Assembly (NCBI GenBank): GCA_016720685.1 | Contig: JADKKC010000012.1 | Coordinates: 1-64,000, forward strand | Direction of reading: 5' to 3' | DNA: 64,000 nucleotides | Source: Zoogloea sp. | Lineage (GTDB): Bacteria > Pseudomonadota > Gammaproteobacteria > Burkholderiales > Rhodocyclaceae | Shown here: positions 46,608-55,915 of the stretch, in pieces | Layout of the letters: each line of letters opens with the position of its first letter | How positions within the stretch are numbered: the first letter of the stretch is position 1 | Notes under the pieces: model-generated | Seen by the model: only the letters and a program-made list of their open reading frames with translations | What the model was told of the DNA's origin: nothing | Databases searched by the model: none | Program-made: the position numbers and the translations under genes

Positions 46608-46635
46608 TCCATACCAACCAGTATGGACTTTTTTT
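46608..46635. promoter_or_regulatory. Inverted repeat TCCATAC-N6-GTATGGA in the actP/enoyl-CoA hydratase divergent region
   Basis: A 7-bp inverted repeat with a 6-base spacer, followed by seven T at 46629-46635 on the plus strand and preceded by an AT-rich stretch (TATAACATATATAA, 46591-46604). It is either a TetR-like operator controlling the divergent genes or a hairpin that attenuates the rightward transcript. Confidence 0.45.
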
Positions 46636-46689
46636 GCAGCGCAGCAATCCACTTCAGTCCCCCGCCTCTCAACGGAAGCCCTCTCGAAA

Positions 46690-47471
46690 ATGCCCGGTGA
46701 AATCCTCTTCAGCCAGGACGCAGGCGTCGCCACCCTGACGCTATCCAACCCCGCCAAGCTCAACGCCGTGGACGCCGACATGTGGCGCGCCCTCGAGCAG
46801 CACATGCGCACCCTCAACGCCAACCCCGAGCTGCGCTGCGTGCTGTTGCGCGGCGCAGGCGACAAGGCCTTCGCGGCCGGTGGCGACATCGAGGAATTCA
46901 TCACCGTGCGCGCCACTGTCGACGACGCCCTGCACTATCACGAAGGCCTGGTCGCCGCCGCCCTCGACGCGGTGCGCGCCTGCCCGGTGCCCACCATCGC
47001 GATGATCCAGGGCGCCTGCATCGGCGGCGGGCTGGAGATTGCCGGCTGCTGCGACATCCGCATCGCGGGCGAATCGAGCCGCTTCGGCGCGCCGATCAAC
47101 AAGCTGGGATTTTCGATGTATCCGGGCGAAATGGCCGGCCTGCTCGAACTGGTAGGCCCGGCGGTGCTGCTGGAAATATTGCTCGAAGGACGCATCCTCG
47201 TCGCCCGCGAAGCCCTCGCCAAGGGGCTTCTCACCCGCGTGGTCGACGACGAGGAGGTCGAGCACGAAGCCCTCGCCACCGCCGCCCGCATCCTCAAGGG
47301 CGCCCCGCTGGTGGCCCGCTGGCACAAGCAGTGGGTGCATCGGCTCACCCGCGGCACGCCGCTTTCTCAGGAAGAAAAGCGCGCCGCCTTCGATTTTCTG
47401 GCCACCGACGATTACAAGGAAGGTCTCGATGCCTTCCTGGCCAAGCGAACCCCGGTGTTCAGGGGCGGTAA
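46690..47471 (+). CDS. Enoyl-CoA hydratase/isomerase family protein, probable frameshift at the 3' end
   Basis: A crotonase-fold protein of about 260 residues. AFAAGGDIEEF forms the oxyanion loop with an acidic residue, GACIGGGLEIAGCCDIRIA is the second oxyanion glycine region, and FGAPINKLGFSMYPGEMAGL the following family segment. The substrate is unknown. The family normally ends near AKRTPVFRG plus a residue, and TAA at 47469-47471 lies one frame away: a base is missing at about 47465. Unedited, the frame runs to 47685 through a terminator hairpin and antisense to the next gene, which is unlikely to be real protein. Confidence 0.88.
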
Positions 47472-47473
47472 AC

Positions 47474-47506
47474 GCACAAGGCCCCGGAACTCCCGGGGCC
47501 TTGTGC
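47474..47506. terminator. Perfect 14-bp stem-loop between converging genes
   Basis: GCACAAGGCCCCGG and its complement at 47493-47506 flank a five-base loop, between the hydratase and TSUP gene ends. There is little T-tract on either strand, but the position suits a bidirectional terminator. Confidence 0.75.
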
Positions 47507-47522
47507 CATCCGGCGGCCGGTT

Positions 47523-48335
47523 TTACCCCGCCATCAGCGTGTGCAGCATCTTGGCCGACAGCACGATCAGCACGCCGGCGAACACCTTTTTCAGCACGGC
47601 CACCGGCAGCCGGTGGGCGAGCCTGGCGCCGATCGGGGCGGTAAGGCTGGACATTGCGCTCACCAGCACCAGCGCGGGCAGGTAGATGAAGCCGGCAGTG
47701 AATTCCGGCAGCCCGGGCGCGCCCCAGCCGTTGATCAGGTAGCCCAACGCGCCGGCCACGGCGATCGGCAAGCCGATGGCGGCGGAGGTGCCGATGGCGT
47801 GCTGGATCTTGACGTTGCACCAGGTCATGAAAGGCACCGACAGCGAACCGCCGCCGATGGCCACCATCGCCGAGATGCCGCCGATGCCGGCCCCGACGCC
47901 GGCCAGGCCCAGCACGCCGGGCAGCTCGCGGGAGGGCTTGGGCTTGACGTTGAGGATCATCTGCACCGCCACGTAGGCGGTAAAGCACGAGAAAAACACC
48001 GCCAGCGGCGCCGTTGGCACCCGCGACGCAACGAAAGTGCCGGCAAAGGTGCCGGCCAGAATGCCCGGCGCGACGCCCTTGACGATGTCCCAGCGCACCG
48101 CGCCGTGGGCATGGTGGGCGCGCAGGCTGGAAATCGAGGTGATGACGATGCCGGCCATCGAGGTGCCCAGCGCCACATGCACCAGGTGCTCCCTCGGAAA
48201 ACCCTGGGCAGCGAAAAGCGTGGTCAGCATCGGCACCATGATGGCGCCGCCGCCAACGCCAAGCAGGCCGGCAAAAAAGCCCACAAAAACCCCGAGGGCG
48301 AGGTAAGCGAGCAGCCACTCGTTTGCAATGTTCAT
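47523..48335 (-). CDS. TSUP family transporter (TauE/SafE sulfite exporter-like)
   Basis: A 270-residue membrane protein with about eight helices in two repeats: GFFAGLLGVGGGAIMVPML and GIGGISAMVAIGGGSLSVPF are the duplicated TSUP motifs. The family exports sulfite, sulfonates or other small anions. Its start codon overlaps the stop of the upstream EVE gene (ATGA), indicating coupled translation. Confidence 0.92.
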   Translation of the reverse strand: MNIANEWLLAYLALGVFVGFFAGLLGVGGGAIMVPMLTTLFAAQGFPREHLVHVALGTSMAGIVITSISSLRAHHAHGAVRWDIVKGVAPGILAGTFAGTFVASRVPTAPLAVFFSCFTAYVAVQMILNVKPKPSRELPGVLGLAGVGAGIGGISAMVAIGGGSLSVPFMTWCNVKIQHAIGTSAAIGLPIAVAGALGYLINGWGAPGLPEFTAGFIYLPALVLVSAMSSLTAPIGARLAHRLPVAVLKKVFAGVLIVLSAKMLHTLMAG

Positions 48336-48817
48336 TTCCAGTCCTGCAGATCGTTGGCGCCGAGCAGTTGCCCGACGATGAAGCGCCACTCGGCCGGTTC
48401 GACCGGCGTGATCGACAGCCGGTTGCCGCGGGCAAGGACGCGCATGTTCGCGAGTTCCGGGTGGCTGCGCAACTCGGGCAAACCCATAAGACGGGTCTTC
48501 TGCACGAACTGCACGTCCACGTGCAGCCAACGGGGCGCTTCCGGCGTGGCCTTGGCATCGAAATAAGGGCTCGCCGGATCGAACTGGGTCGCATCCGGAT
48601 AGGCGCTGCCGGCCACCCGGGCAATGCCGGCAATGCCCGGCTCGGCGCAGCCGGAATGGTAGAACAGCACGCCGTCACCCACCTGCATCGCGTCGCGCAT
48701 GAAATTACGCGCCTGGTAATTGCGCACGCCATACCAGGGCACGGTCTGGCCCGGGCGCGCGGCCAGATCGTCGATCGAGCAGTCGGCCGGCTCGGATTTC
48801 ATCAGCCAGTAAGGCAT
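48332..48817 (-). CDS. EVE domain-containing protein
   Basis: A 161-residue PUA-like protein: YWLMKSEPADCSIDDL, WYGVRNYQARNFMRD and GVLFYHSGCAEPGIAGIA are the standard EVE motifs. EVE domains bind modified bases in DNA or RNA. The ATG at 48817 has AGGAGG upstream; the open frame to 49033 is not supported. It is co-transcribed with the TSUP gene, a pairing without clear functional link. Confidence 0.92.
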   Translation of the reverse strand: MPYWLMKSEPADCSIDDLAARPGQTVPWYGVRNYQARNFMRDAMQVGDGVLFYHSGCAEPGIAGIARVAGSAYPDATQFDPASPYFDAKATPEAPRWLHVDVQFVQKTRLMGLPELRSHPELANMRVLARGNRLSITPVEPAEWRFIVGQLLGANDLQDWK

Positions 48818-49011
48818 CAGCAGCCTCCTGTAGTGGCGCCCGGCGGGCGCGAGAGGCGTCAATGTTAGAGGCTCCGGCGCCGCACCGGCAGCTTCTCGTG
48901 GCATCGCCCTGGCCACCAAAGCCAGAACAGCGTCATCACCCCCTTGCACACAAGCCATGGTCCGGGCCAGAGTAGTGCCCGCGAGCGGCCCTCCGGCCGA
49001 TGGAGACGACA

Positions 49012-50670
49012 ATGCGGCATTCCCGGTTTTCACTCGACTTTCTGGCGCGGCTGTTTCTGCAGCTGGCCCTGGCCTGCGCGCTCGCAGGCATTGGCCCGGC
49101 CGTCGCGGCCGACGGGCCGGAACAGGGCGCAGCGGCGCAGTCCGCAGCCATCGACGACGGCGCCGACCTGACCCTTCTCAACCGCCACGTGGTGCGTTTT
49201 CGCGGCAAGCTGCTCGGCGCCACGCCCCAGCAGCGGGCCGTCCGGGGTGAGCGCAACCTGGCGGAACTCCTGCAGCGCGGGGACGACACGATCACGGTCA
49301 AGCCCACCGAGCTCGGCAACATCGTGCTGATTGGCGGCCAGATGGCCTTCGTGCTGAGCCCGGACGACACCGACAAGCTGGCCGGCCAGACTCTCGCGGC
49401 CCTCACCGACGCTACGCTGGCCCGGCTGCGCATCGTCGTCGGCGAATCCCGCGAAAGCCGGGATAGCGAGGCGCTCCTCAAGGGCCTCGGTTTTGCGCTG
49501 GCCGAAACCGGCGTGGCCCTCGCCCTCGCCTTCGGCCTGGCCCGTCTGCGCGGCTGGGCAGGCGGGCGCCTCGTGGTGGAAGTGGACCGCCGCGCGGGCA
49601 GCCTCAAGCTGGCCGGCACCGAGCTGATCCGCCGCGAACGCATCCTTTCTGCGCTGAGCTGGCTGGTCAATGCCGTGTACTGGCTGCTGCTCGCGCTGCT
49701 GGCCAACACCTGGCTCGGCCTCCTGCTGGCCCGCTTTCCCTATACCCGCGTCTGGGGCGAGCAGCTCAACGGCTACCTGCTCGGCGTGGTGGCCCATATC
49801 GGTGGCGGCATCCTGGGCGCCCTGCCCGACCTGCTCATCGTCGGTCTCACCTTTCTGATCGCGCGCAGTGTGGTCGGCCTGCTCAAGCCGCTCTTCGACC
49901 ACGTGGCCACCGGCGAGGCCGGAACCGCCTGGCTGGACCAGGACACCGTGGAGCCCACCCGCAAGATCGCCAACATCCTGATCTGGATCTTTGCGCTGGT
50001 GATGGCCTACCCCTACCTGCCCGGCGCCCAGACCGAGGCGTTCAAGGGCATGTCGGTGCTGATCGGCCTGATGGTGTCGCTGGGCGCATCGAGCATTGTC
50101 GGGCAGGGCGCCAGCGGGCTGATCCTGATGTACTCGCGCACCCTGCGCAGCGGCGAATACGTGCGCATCGGCGACCATGAAGGCACCATCGCGTCGATCA
50201 ACCTGTTCACCACGCGCCTGCGCACGGGCCGGGGCGCCGAGATCACCCTGCCCAACGCGCTGATCGTGGGCAGTGCCACGCGCAATTACTCGCGCACCGC
50301 CAACGGCCGGGGCTTCATGATCGACACCACCGTCACCATCGGCTACGACACCCCGTGGCGGCAGGTGGAGGCCATGCTCGTCGAAGCGGCCCTGCGCACC
50401 TCCGGCATCCTGCCCGACCCGGCCCCCCGGGTTTTCCAGACGGCCCTGTCGGATTTCTACCCTGAATACTGCCTCGTGGCCCAGGCCACGCCCGTCGGCG
50501 CCAACCCGCGGGCGGACATCCTCAGCCGGCTCCACGCCAATATCCAGGATGTGTTCAACGAATACGGCGTGCAGATCATGTCGCCCCACTACATCGACGA
50601 CCCGGCCAACGAGAAAGTGGTGCCACCCTCGCGCTGGTTCACCCCGCCCGCCAAAACACCGCGGCCGTAG
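49012..50670 (+). CDS. Mechanosensitive ion channel family protein, large MscS-like with signal peptide
   Basis: A 552-residue channel homolog: an export signal (LFLQLALACALAGIGPAVAA), a periplasmic region of about 150 residues, five or so membrane helices, then the MscS core (LMVSLGASSIVGQGASGLIL, YVRIGDHEGTIASINLFTTR) and a cytoplasmic C-terminal domain. It is longer than the MscS at 21433 and belongs to the YnaI/MscK-like group. GGAG lies six bases before the ATG at 49012, favouring it over the ATG at 49000. Confidence 0.9.
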   Translation: MRHSRFSLDFLARLFLQLALACALAGIGPAVAADGPEQGAAAQSAAIDDGADLTLLNRHVVRFRGKLLGATPQQRAVRGERNLAELLQRGDDTITVKPTELGNIVLIGGQMAFVLSPDDTDKLAGQTLAALTDATLARLRIVVGESRESRDSEALLKGLGFALAETGVALALAFGLARLRGWAGGRLVVEVDRRAGSLKLAGTELIRRERILSALSWLVNAVYWLLLALLANTWLGLLLARFPYTRVWGEQLNGYLLGVVAHIGGGILGALPDLLIVGLTFLIARSVVGLLKPLFDHVATGEAGTAWLDQDTVEPTRKIANILIWIFALVMAYPYLPGAQTEAFKGMSVLIGLMVSLGASSIVGQGASGLILMYSRTLRSGEYVRIGDHEGTIASINLFTTRLRTGRGAEITLPNALIVGSATRNYSRTANGRGFMIDTTVTIGYDTPWRQVEAMLVEAALRTSGILPDPAPRVFQTALSDFYPEYCLVAQATPVGANPRADILSRLHANIQDVFNEYGVQIMSPHYIDDPANEKVVPPSRWFTPPAKTPRP

Positions 50671-50715
50671 GCGGCGTGTATCATCCGCGCCGCCCCCAAC
50701 CCCGCAAAATCCGCC

Positions 50716-51573
50716 TTGGCCCGCTTCTATCCCTTTCTCTTTGTGCTCCTGTGGAGCACCGGTTTCATCGGCGCCAAGTTCGGCCTGCCGTATGCCGAGC
50801 CCGTCACCTTTCTGTGCGTCCGCTACCTGCTGGTGATTGCCGTGATGGGCGGCGTGGCGCTGGCCACCCACGCCCCGTGGCCGCACGCGCCGCGCCAGTG
50901 GCTGCACATCGGCGTCACCGGGCTGCTGGTGCACGCCACCTACCTCGGCGGGGTCTTCATGGCCATCAGCCACGGGCTGCCGGCGGGCATCGCCTCGCTG
51001 GTGGTCGGCCTGCAGCCGCTGCTCACCGCGCTGGGCGCCGGGGCGCTGCTGGGCGAAAAGGTGCTGCCGCGCCAGTGGGCCGGGCTGGTGCTGGGCTTTG
51101 GCGGCGTCGGGCTGGTGGTGTCCCACAAGGTGGCCGCGGCCGTCAGCGCCCCCGAGCTCACCGCAATGCTCGCGCCGGTGCTGGTGGCCCTCGTCGGCAT
51201 CACCGCCGGCACGCTGTATCAAAAACGCTTTTGCCCGGCCTTTGATCTGCGCACCGGCTCGGTGATCCAGTTCGTGCCCTGCCTCATCGTCAGCGCCCTC
51301 GTTGCCAGCCAGACCGAAACCATGCTCATCACCTGGAGCGGGCCGTTCATGTTTGCGCTGGGCTGGCTGGTGCTGGTGCTGTCGGTGGGCGCCATCAGCC
51401 TGCTCAACCTGCTGATCCGGAGCGGCAGCGCGGTGAACGTGGCCAGCCTGTTCTACCTCACGCCGCCCACCACGGCGCTCATCGCCTGGGGCGTGTTCGG
51501 CGAAACCCTCACCGGCCTGGCGCTGGCCGGCATGGCCATCACCGTGTTCGGCGTGTGGCTGGCCCGCAAATGA
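50716..51573 (+). CDS. EamA/DMT family transporter
   Basis: A 285-residue membrane protein with ten predicted helices in two EamA repeats (LLWSTGFIGAKFGLPYAEP; ASLFYLTPPTTALIAWGVFG). Such proteins export metabolites or amino acids; the substrate is unknown. The likely start is TTG at 50716, since no ATG or GTG precedes the first helix. Its stop overlaps the ruvC start (ATGA). Confidence 0.9.
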   Translation: MARFYPFLFVLLWSTGFIGAKFGLPYAEPVTFLCVRYLLVIAVMGGVALATHAPWPHAPRQWLHIGVTGLLVHATYLGGVFMAISHGLPAGIASLVVGLQPLLTALGAGALLGEKVLPRQWAGLVLGFGGVGLVVSHKVAAAVSAPELTAMLAPVLVALVGITAGTLYQKRFCPAFDLRTGSVIQFVPCLIVSALVASQTETMLITWSGPFMFALGWLVLVLSVGAISLLNLLIRSGSAVNVASLFYLTPPTTALIAWGVFGETLTGLALAGMAITVFGVWLARK

Positions 51574-52124
51574 AACCGGGCGCCGCCTCCGCCAGCGTTG
51601 CCACGCGCATCCTCGGCATCGATCCGGGCCTGCGCAAAACCGGCTTCGGCCTCGTCGACACCCTCGGCAGCCAGCTGCGCTACGTGGCCAGCGGCTGCAT
51701 CAAGAGCGGCGAAGGCAGCCTGCCCGAGCGCCTCAAGATCATCCTCGACGGCGTGCGCGAGGTGATCGCCACCTACAAGCCCGACCAGGTGGCCATCGAG
51801 ATCGTCTTCGTGAACGTCAATCCGCAATCCACGCTGCTCCTCGGCCAGGCGCGCGGCGCGGCGATCTGCGGCGCCGTGTCGTGCGACCTGCCGGTGGCCG
51901 AATACACCGCGCTGCAGGTCAAGCAGGCGGTGGTCGGCCACGGCAAGGCGGCCAAGGAGCAGGTTTGCCACATGGTCGAACGCCTGCTCACGCTCAGCGC
52001 CAGCCCCTCGTCCGACGCCGCCGACGCGCTGGCCTGCGCAATCTGCCACGCCCACGCCAGCAGCGGCCTCGCGGCCATGGCCGGGGTCGGCACCCGCAAG
52101 CGCGGCGGGCGCCTGAGCCGCTGA
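51570..52124 (+). CDS. ruvC: Crossover junction endodeoxyribonuclease RuvC
   Basis: A 184-residue Holliday junction resolvase with an RNase H fold. The catalytic acids are in ILGIDPGLRKTGFG (Asp), VAIEIVFVNVNP (Glu) and SSDAADALACAICH (two Asp). The ruvA and ruvB genes, often downstream, are not present here; the eCIS locus begins instead, which suggests an insertion point beside ruvC. The ATG overlaps the previous gene's stop. Confidence 0.96.
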   Translation: MKPGAASASVATRILGIDPGLRKTGFGLVDTLGSQLRYVASGCIKSGEGSLPERLKIILDGVREVIATYKPDQVAIEIVFVNVNPQSTLLLGQARGAAICGAVSCDLPVAEYTALQVKQAVVGHGKAAKEQVCHMVERLLTLSASPSSDAADALACAICHAHASSGLAAMAGVGTRKRGGRLSR

Positions 52125-52286
52125 ACGCAGCCGGCCACGCCGGTATCTTTTGTCATAGCCTCAAGCTCTCGTCGCCACGCAAAACGCATTACGTTTTTAA
52201 TCGTCCGCCCCCAGACTGACACCTAAGATTAAATTGCCTTCGACACAAGAGGCATATTTGTCCCGGTCGAGGGCAGGGGGGCGTTG

Positions 52287-52856
52287 ATGATCGACGTATC
52301 GCTGAAGTTCCTGAAAGACGCGTTCAACAATTACCTGCATCGCAGGATAGGCGCGGGTTTTGGCGAAATCGACATCGGTCCCGTCGTCGATGACAAAGGC
52401 AACTGGGCCGCCCCCAAAAACTCCCTCTGCCTCACCGTCTTCCAGATCGAGGAAGAACGCGTCACCCGCGCCCAGATGCCCGACCGGGTCATGCTCGAGG
52501 GGCGCGACATCAGCCTTCCGCCGCCGCTGGCGATCAATCTCGTCATCCTGATTTCCGCCCGTTTCGACGTTTACACCGAAGGCCTGCGCCTGCTGGCCTT
52601 CGTGCTCGCCTACTTCCAGGCCCATCCGCTGTTCACCCCGGCCGAGCAGCCCGCCATGCCCGCCGGCCTCGATCGCCTGAGCCTCGAATTTGTTAATTAC
52701 GGCCCCGAGCAGACCAACCAGATGTGGGCCTGCCTGGGCGCCAAGCACCTGCCCTCGGTGGTGTATCGGCTGCGCATGCTGCTCATCCAGGATCTCGAGC
52801 CGCTTGCCACCGGCGCGCCCGTCAGCCACATCGACATCCGCGCGAGGGGCACATGA
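52287..52856 (+). CDS. DUF4255 protein, eCIS tube-terminator (Afp16/Pvc16-like)
   Basis: A 189-residue protein of DUF4255, which in contractile injection systems caps the end of tube and sheath and fixes length. LPPPLAINLVILISARFDVY and ALRLLAFVLAYFQAHPLF-like RLLAFVLAYFQAHPLF are typical. The ATG at 52287 follows GGCAGGGGGG. A 162-base AT-richer leader separates it from ruvC and probably holds the promoter of the whole locus. Its stop overlaps the next start (ATGA). Confidence 0.9.
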   Translation: MIDVSLKFLKDAFNNYLHRRIGAGFGEIDIGPVVDDKGNWAAPKNSLCLTVFQIEEERVTRAQMPDRVMLEGRDISLPPPLAINLVILISARFDVYTEGLRLLAFVLAYFQAHPLFTPAEQPAMPAGLDRLSLEFVNYGPEQTNQMWACLGAKHLPSVVYRLRMLLIQDLEPLATGAPVSHIDIRARGT

Positions 52857-53860
52857 ACACCGCCCACCGCAGCCTGTTCAGCCTGGCCGTGCGCCATGAT
52901 TTTCGCGGTGGGGCATATGACGAATTCAGCTTTGTGGTGCCGCCCGCCACTCGCGCCGCCCTCACCGACATGCGCGCCCAGCTGCGCGAGCGGGACGGCG
53001 TGCTGCATGTACTGATTGCCGTGGATGACGGCGGCCAGCCGGTTGGCGAATGCACCGGGCGCCAGCTGATCTTTGGCCTCGCCCCGCGCAACCCGTGGTT
53101 TGCCCAGTACACCGCGCCCTGCGCCATCGGCGCCAGCGAGCGGCCGCTGTTCGGCAACGACGCCTCCCGCGACAACCTCGATGCCCTGCCCCGCGGCGTC
53201 GAACTCTGCGGCCTCACCCCGGCCATCACCCCGCAACTCACGGCCCGGCCGCTCGATCTGCGCGTCACCACGCCCGCCGGAGCCCAGGTGGCCCTCGGCC
53301 GGCTCGACGGCACTGACACCCGTTGGCCGTTCAGCGCCGGCCTCACGCCCGGCGAATACATCCTTACCGAGATCGCCGCCGACAGCAGCACGGCCCGCCG
53401 CCGTCTCTTCATCGAGCCCGGCCTCGCCGCCAGCGGCTGCTGGGGCATTGTGGCCCTGACCGCCAGCGCCGGGCATGTCGCCAACGGCCACGCCTTCACG
53501 CTGCACCTGGCCGCCCGCCGCGACGTGCTGCGCTATTACATCGTGGTCAAGCCCGTCAATGACGCCGATTTCAACAGCATAAAAATCCTCGACACCGGCG
53601 CCGTCGACGATGGCCGCGACGCCGCCGTCACCTTCAAACGCGTGCTGCCCCCCTTTGGCAGCGGCCGGCTCTCACCGGCCCTGCTCGACGCCGGCGGCAC
53701 CCGCAGCATCGTGCTTTTCGAAGCCGAAACCGCCGTCGCCCGCCGTGCCCGCGGCCCCCACGGCTTTGAATTGCACCGCAACGGCGAGCTGCTCATCGGC
53801 AACCTGCCGCAACCCGGCGCCGAACGCACAGACGCCCAGTTCGTCGTCCACCTGAGATAG
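52853..53860 (+). CDS. Unknown protein of the contractile injection locus
   Basis: I do not recognise this 335-residue protein. It has no signal peptide or membrane helix, is rich in predicted beta strands, and contains an immunoglobulin-like stretch in the middle (LTPGEYILTEIAADSSTARR) followed by LFIEPGLAASGCWG. Cysteines are few. It is translationally coupled to the DUF4255 gene and lies 22 bases before the sheath gene, so it is very likely part of the particle or its assembly: a cap, fibre-like or adaptor component are possibilities. Confidence 0.75.
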   Translation: MNTAHRSLFSLAVRHDFRGGAYDEFSFVVPPATRAALTDMRAQLRERDGVLHVLIAVDDGGQPVGECTGRQLIFGLAPRNPWFAQYTAPCAIGASERPLFGNDASRDNLDALPRGVELCGLTPAITPQLTARPLDLRVTTPAGAQVALGRLDGTDTRWPFSAGLTPGEYILTEIAADSSTARRRLFIEPGLAASGCWGIVALTASAGHVANGHAFTLHLAARRDVLRYYIVVKPVNDADFNSIKILDTGAVDDGRDAAVTFKRVLPPFGSGRLSPALLDAGGTRSIVLFEAETAVARRARGPHGFELHRNGELLIGNLPQPGAERTDAQFVVHLR

Positions 53861-53882
53861 ACCCTAGAGGAGCGAATCCGCC

Positions 53883-55841
53883 ATGCCCACTTACCGCACC
53901 CCCGACGTGTATGTCGAAGAAATCTCGGTGTTTCCGCCTTCGGTCGCGGAGGTGGAAACCGCCATTCCAGCCTTTGTCGGCTACACCGCCAAGGCCACCC
54001 GCGCGGTCGATGGCGACCTCAAGAACGTCCCGACCCGCATCGTCTCGCTGCTCGAATTCGAGGGCCTGTTCGGCGGCGCCCCGCGGCTCGACGTGGCCCG
54101 CGTCAATCTCGACGACGCCAGCAATTTTGTCGACGCCCAGCTCGGTGCCGGCAACACCAAGTACCTCTACAGCAGCCTGCGCCTGTTCTTCGACAACGGC
54201 GGCGGCCCCTGTCACATCGTTTCGGTGGGCCTGCACAGCGCCGCCACCGACAAGGACGAACTCATCGCCGGGCTGCGCCGGGTGTCCACGGTGGATGAAC
54301 CCACCATGCTGGTCGTGCCCGACGCCGCGGCGCTCAGCGCGGACGATCTGGCCGCCGTGCAGATGGAAGCCCTCGACCAATGCGGCAAGCTGGGCGACCG
54401 GGTGGCGATTCTCGACACCGCGCTCTACACCAACAAAACCGACCACGCCGCCGCCATCGCCAGCTTCCGCGGCAAGAACGGCGTCAACAACCTCAAGTAC
54501 GGCGCGGCCTACGCCCCGTGGCTCAAGCTCAAGTATCCCAAGAACGTCGGCTATGCCGACCTGGCCGGCAAGCTCTTCAAGGGCGGCGCACCGGTCAGCC
54601 TCACCAGTCTCTCGGGCGACGCCGGACTCAACGCCCGCATGGCCCTGCTCGACTCGGTGATCGCCGACGGCGCCCTCATCACCGCCACGCTGTCCGGGCT
54701 GGCCAGCCCGCAGCGCAGCCTTGCCGCCCACCAGGACAAGCTGCTCACCGACTACCAGGGCGGCAAGAGCGAAGCCACCGCCGAGGCGCTGTTCGGCTCG
54801 CTCACCGGCCTCGCCCACGCCATCGACGGGCTGCTCACCGCGGTCACCAAGCTGGCCAACCCCAGCCTCACCGCCTTTCTCACCAGCCAGATCAGCGGCT
54901 CGCTGAAAGCCGCCTACACCCGCATGATCGCCGTCGAAAAAGAACTCGCCGCCGCCGCGGGCACCTACACCGAGCAGTGGAGCATCGGCACCGCGCCCAG
55001 CGCCGCCGCCTGGGGCGATATCTTTGGCGCCAACGATCCGGATGCCGGCACCGGCACCATCCCCACCGCGCCCGCCACGCCGCTGGCCGCCCAGCTCGAT
55101 GCGGCCCTGCCCACCGTGCATGCCACCTTCGCCGCCGCCAGCACCGCCCTCGGCCGGCTCAGCGCCGAAGCCGCCACCTGGCGCAGCAACCACGAGGATT
55201 ACCTCACCGAAAACTTCAGCGCCTACCGCGCCATTCTGCGCGGCGTGAATGGCCTGCTCACCGCCTGCCCGCCCTGCGGCGCGGTGTCCGGCGTGTACGC
55301 CCGCGTGGATAACCAGCGCGGCGTCTGGAAAGCCCCCGCCAACGTCAGCCTCACCGGCGTCATCGAACCCACCTACTACTTCGACAGCGACGACACCGAC
55401 AACCTCAACATCGACCCGGTGGCCGGCAAATCGGTCAACGCCATCCGCAGCTTCGTCGGCAAGGGCACCCTGATCTGGGGCGCCCGCACGCTGGCCGGCA
55501 ACGACAACGAATGGCGCTACATCTCGGTGCGGCGCTTCTTCAACATGGTGGAAGAATCCGTCAAGAAATCCACCTACTGGGCGGTTTTCGAGCCCAACGA
55601 CGCCAACACCTGGGTCAAGGTGCGCGGGATGATCGAAAGCTATCTCACCCAGAAATGGCGCGAAGGCGCGCTGGCCGGCTCCACCACCAAGGAAGCCTTC
55701 TTCGTGCGCTGCGGGCTGGGCACCACCATGAGCAGCCAGGACATCCTCGAAGGGCGCATGTACGTGGAGATCGGCATGGCCGTGGTGCGGCCCGCCGAAT
55801 TCATCATCCTCAAGTTCTATCACAAGCTGCAGACGTCCTGA
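53883..55841 (+). CDS. eCIS contractile sheath protein (phage tail sheath family)
   Basis: A 652-residue sheath subunit that polymerises round the tube and contracts to drive it into a target. TYRTPDVYVEEISVFPPSVA and ETAIPAFVGYTAKATR are the tail-sheath N-terminus, and the C-terminal domain NAIRSFVGKGTLIWGARTLA with EWRYISVRRFFNMVEESVKK is the conserved sheath core. Only one sheath gene is seen, unlike PVC and Afp with three. GAGGAG lies about 10 bases before the ATG. Confidence 0.95.
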   Translation: MPTYRTPDVYVEEISVFPPSVAEVETAIPAFVGYTAKATRAVDGDLKNVPTRIVSLLEFEGLFGGAPRLDVARVNLDDASNFVDAQLGAGNTKYLYSSLRLFFDNGGGPCHIVSVGLHSAATDKDELIAGLRRVSTVDEPTMLVVPDAAALSADDLAAVQMEALDQCGKLGDRVAILDTALYTNKTDHAAAIASFRGKNGVNNLKYGAAYAPWLKLKYPKNVGYADLAGKLFKGGAPVSLTSLSGDAGLNARMALLDSVIADGALITATLSGLASPQRSLAAHQDKLLTDYQGGKSEATAEALFGSLTGLAHAIDGLLTAVTKLANPSLTAFLTSQISGSLKAAYTRMIAVEKELAAAAGTYTEQWSIGTAPSAAAWGDIFGANDPDAGTGTIPTAPATPLAAQLDAALPTVHATFAAASTALGRLSAEAATWRSNHEDYLTENFSAYRAILRGVNGLLTACPPCGAVSGVYARVDNQRGVWKAPANVSLTGVIEPTYYFDSDDTDNLNIDPVAGKSVNAIRSFVGKGTLIWGARTLAGNDNEWRYISVRRFFNMVEESVKKSTYWAVFEPNDANTWVKVRGMIESYLTQKWREGALAGSTTKEAFFVRCGLGTTMSSQDILEGRMYVEIGMAVVRPAEFIILKFYHKLQTS

Positions 55842-55915
55842 CCCCGTCGCCGGGCCGCAGCCTCCGCCCCCAGTGAAGCCGGCCCGCCCGTGACCAGACA
55901 CCGAAAGGAACCGAC

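Noticed and set aside
53793..55901. Glycine-rich 702-residue open frame on the minus strand
   Set aside because: Antisense to the sheath gene; the glycine-rich repeats come from complementing GCC-rich codons.
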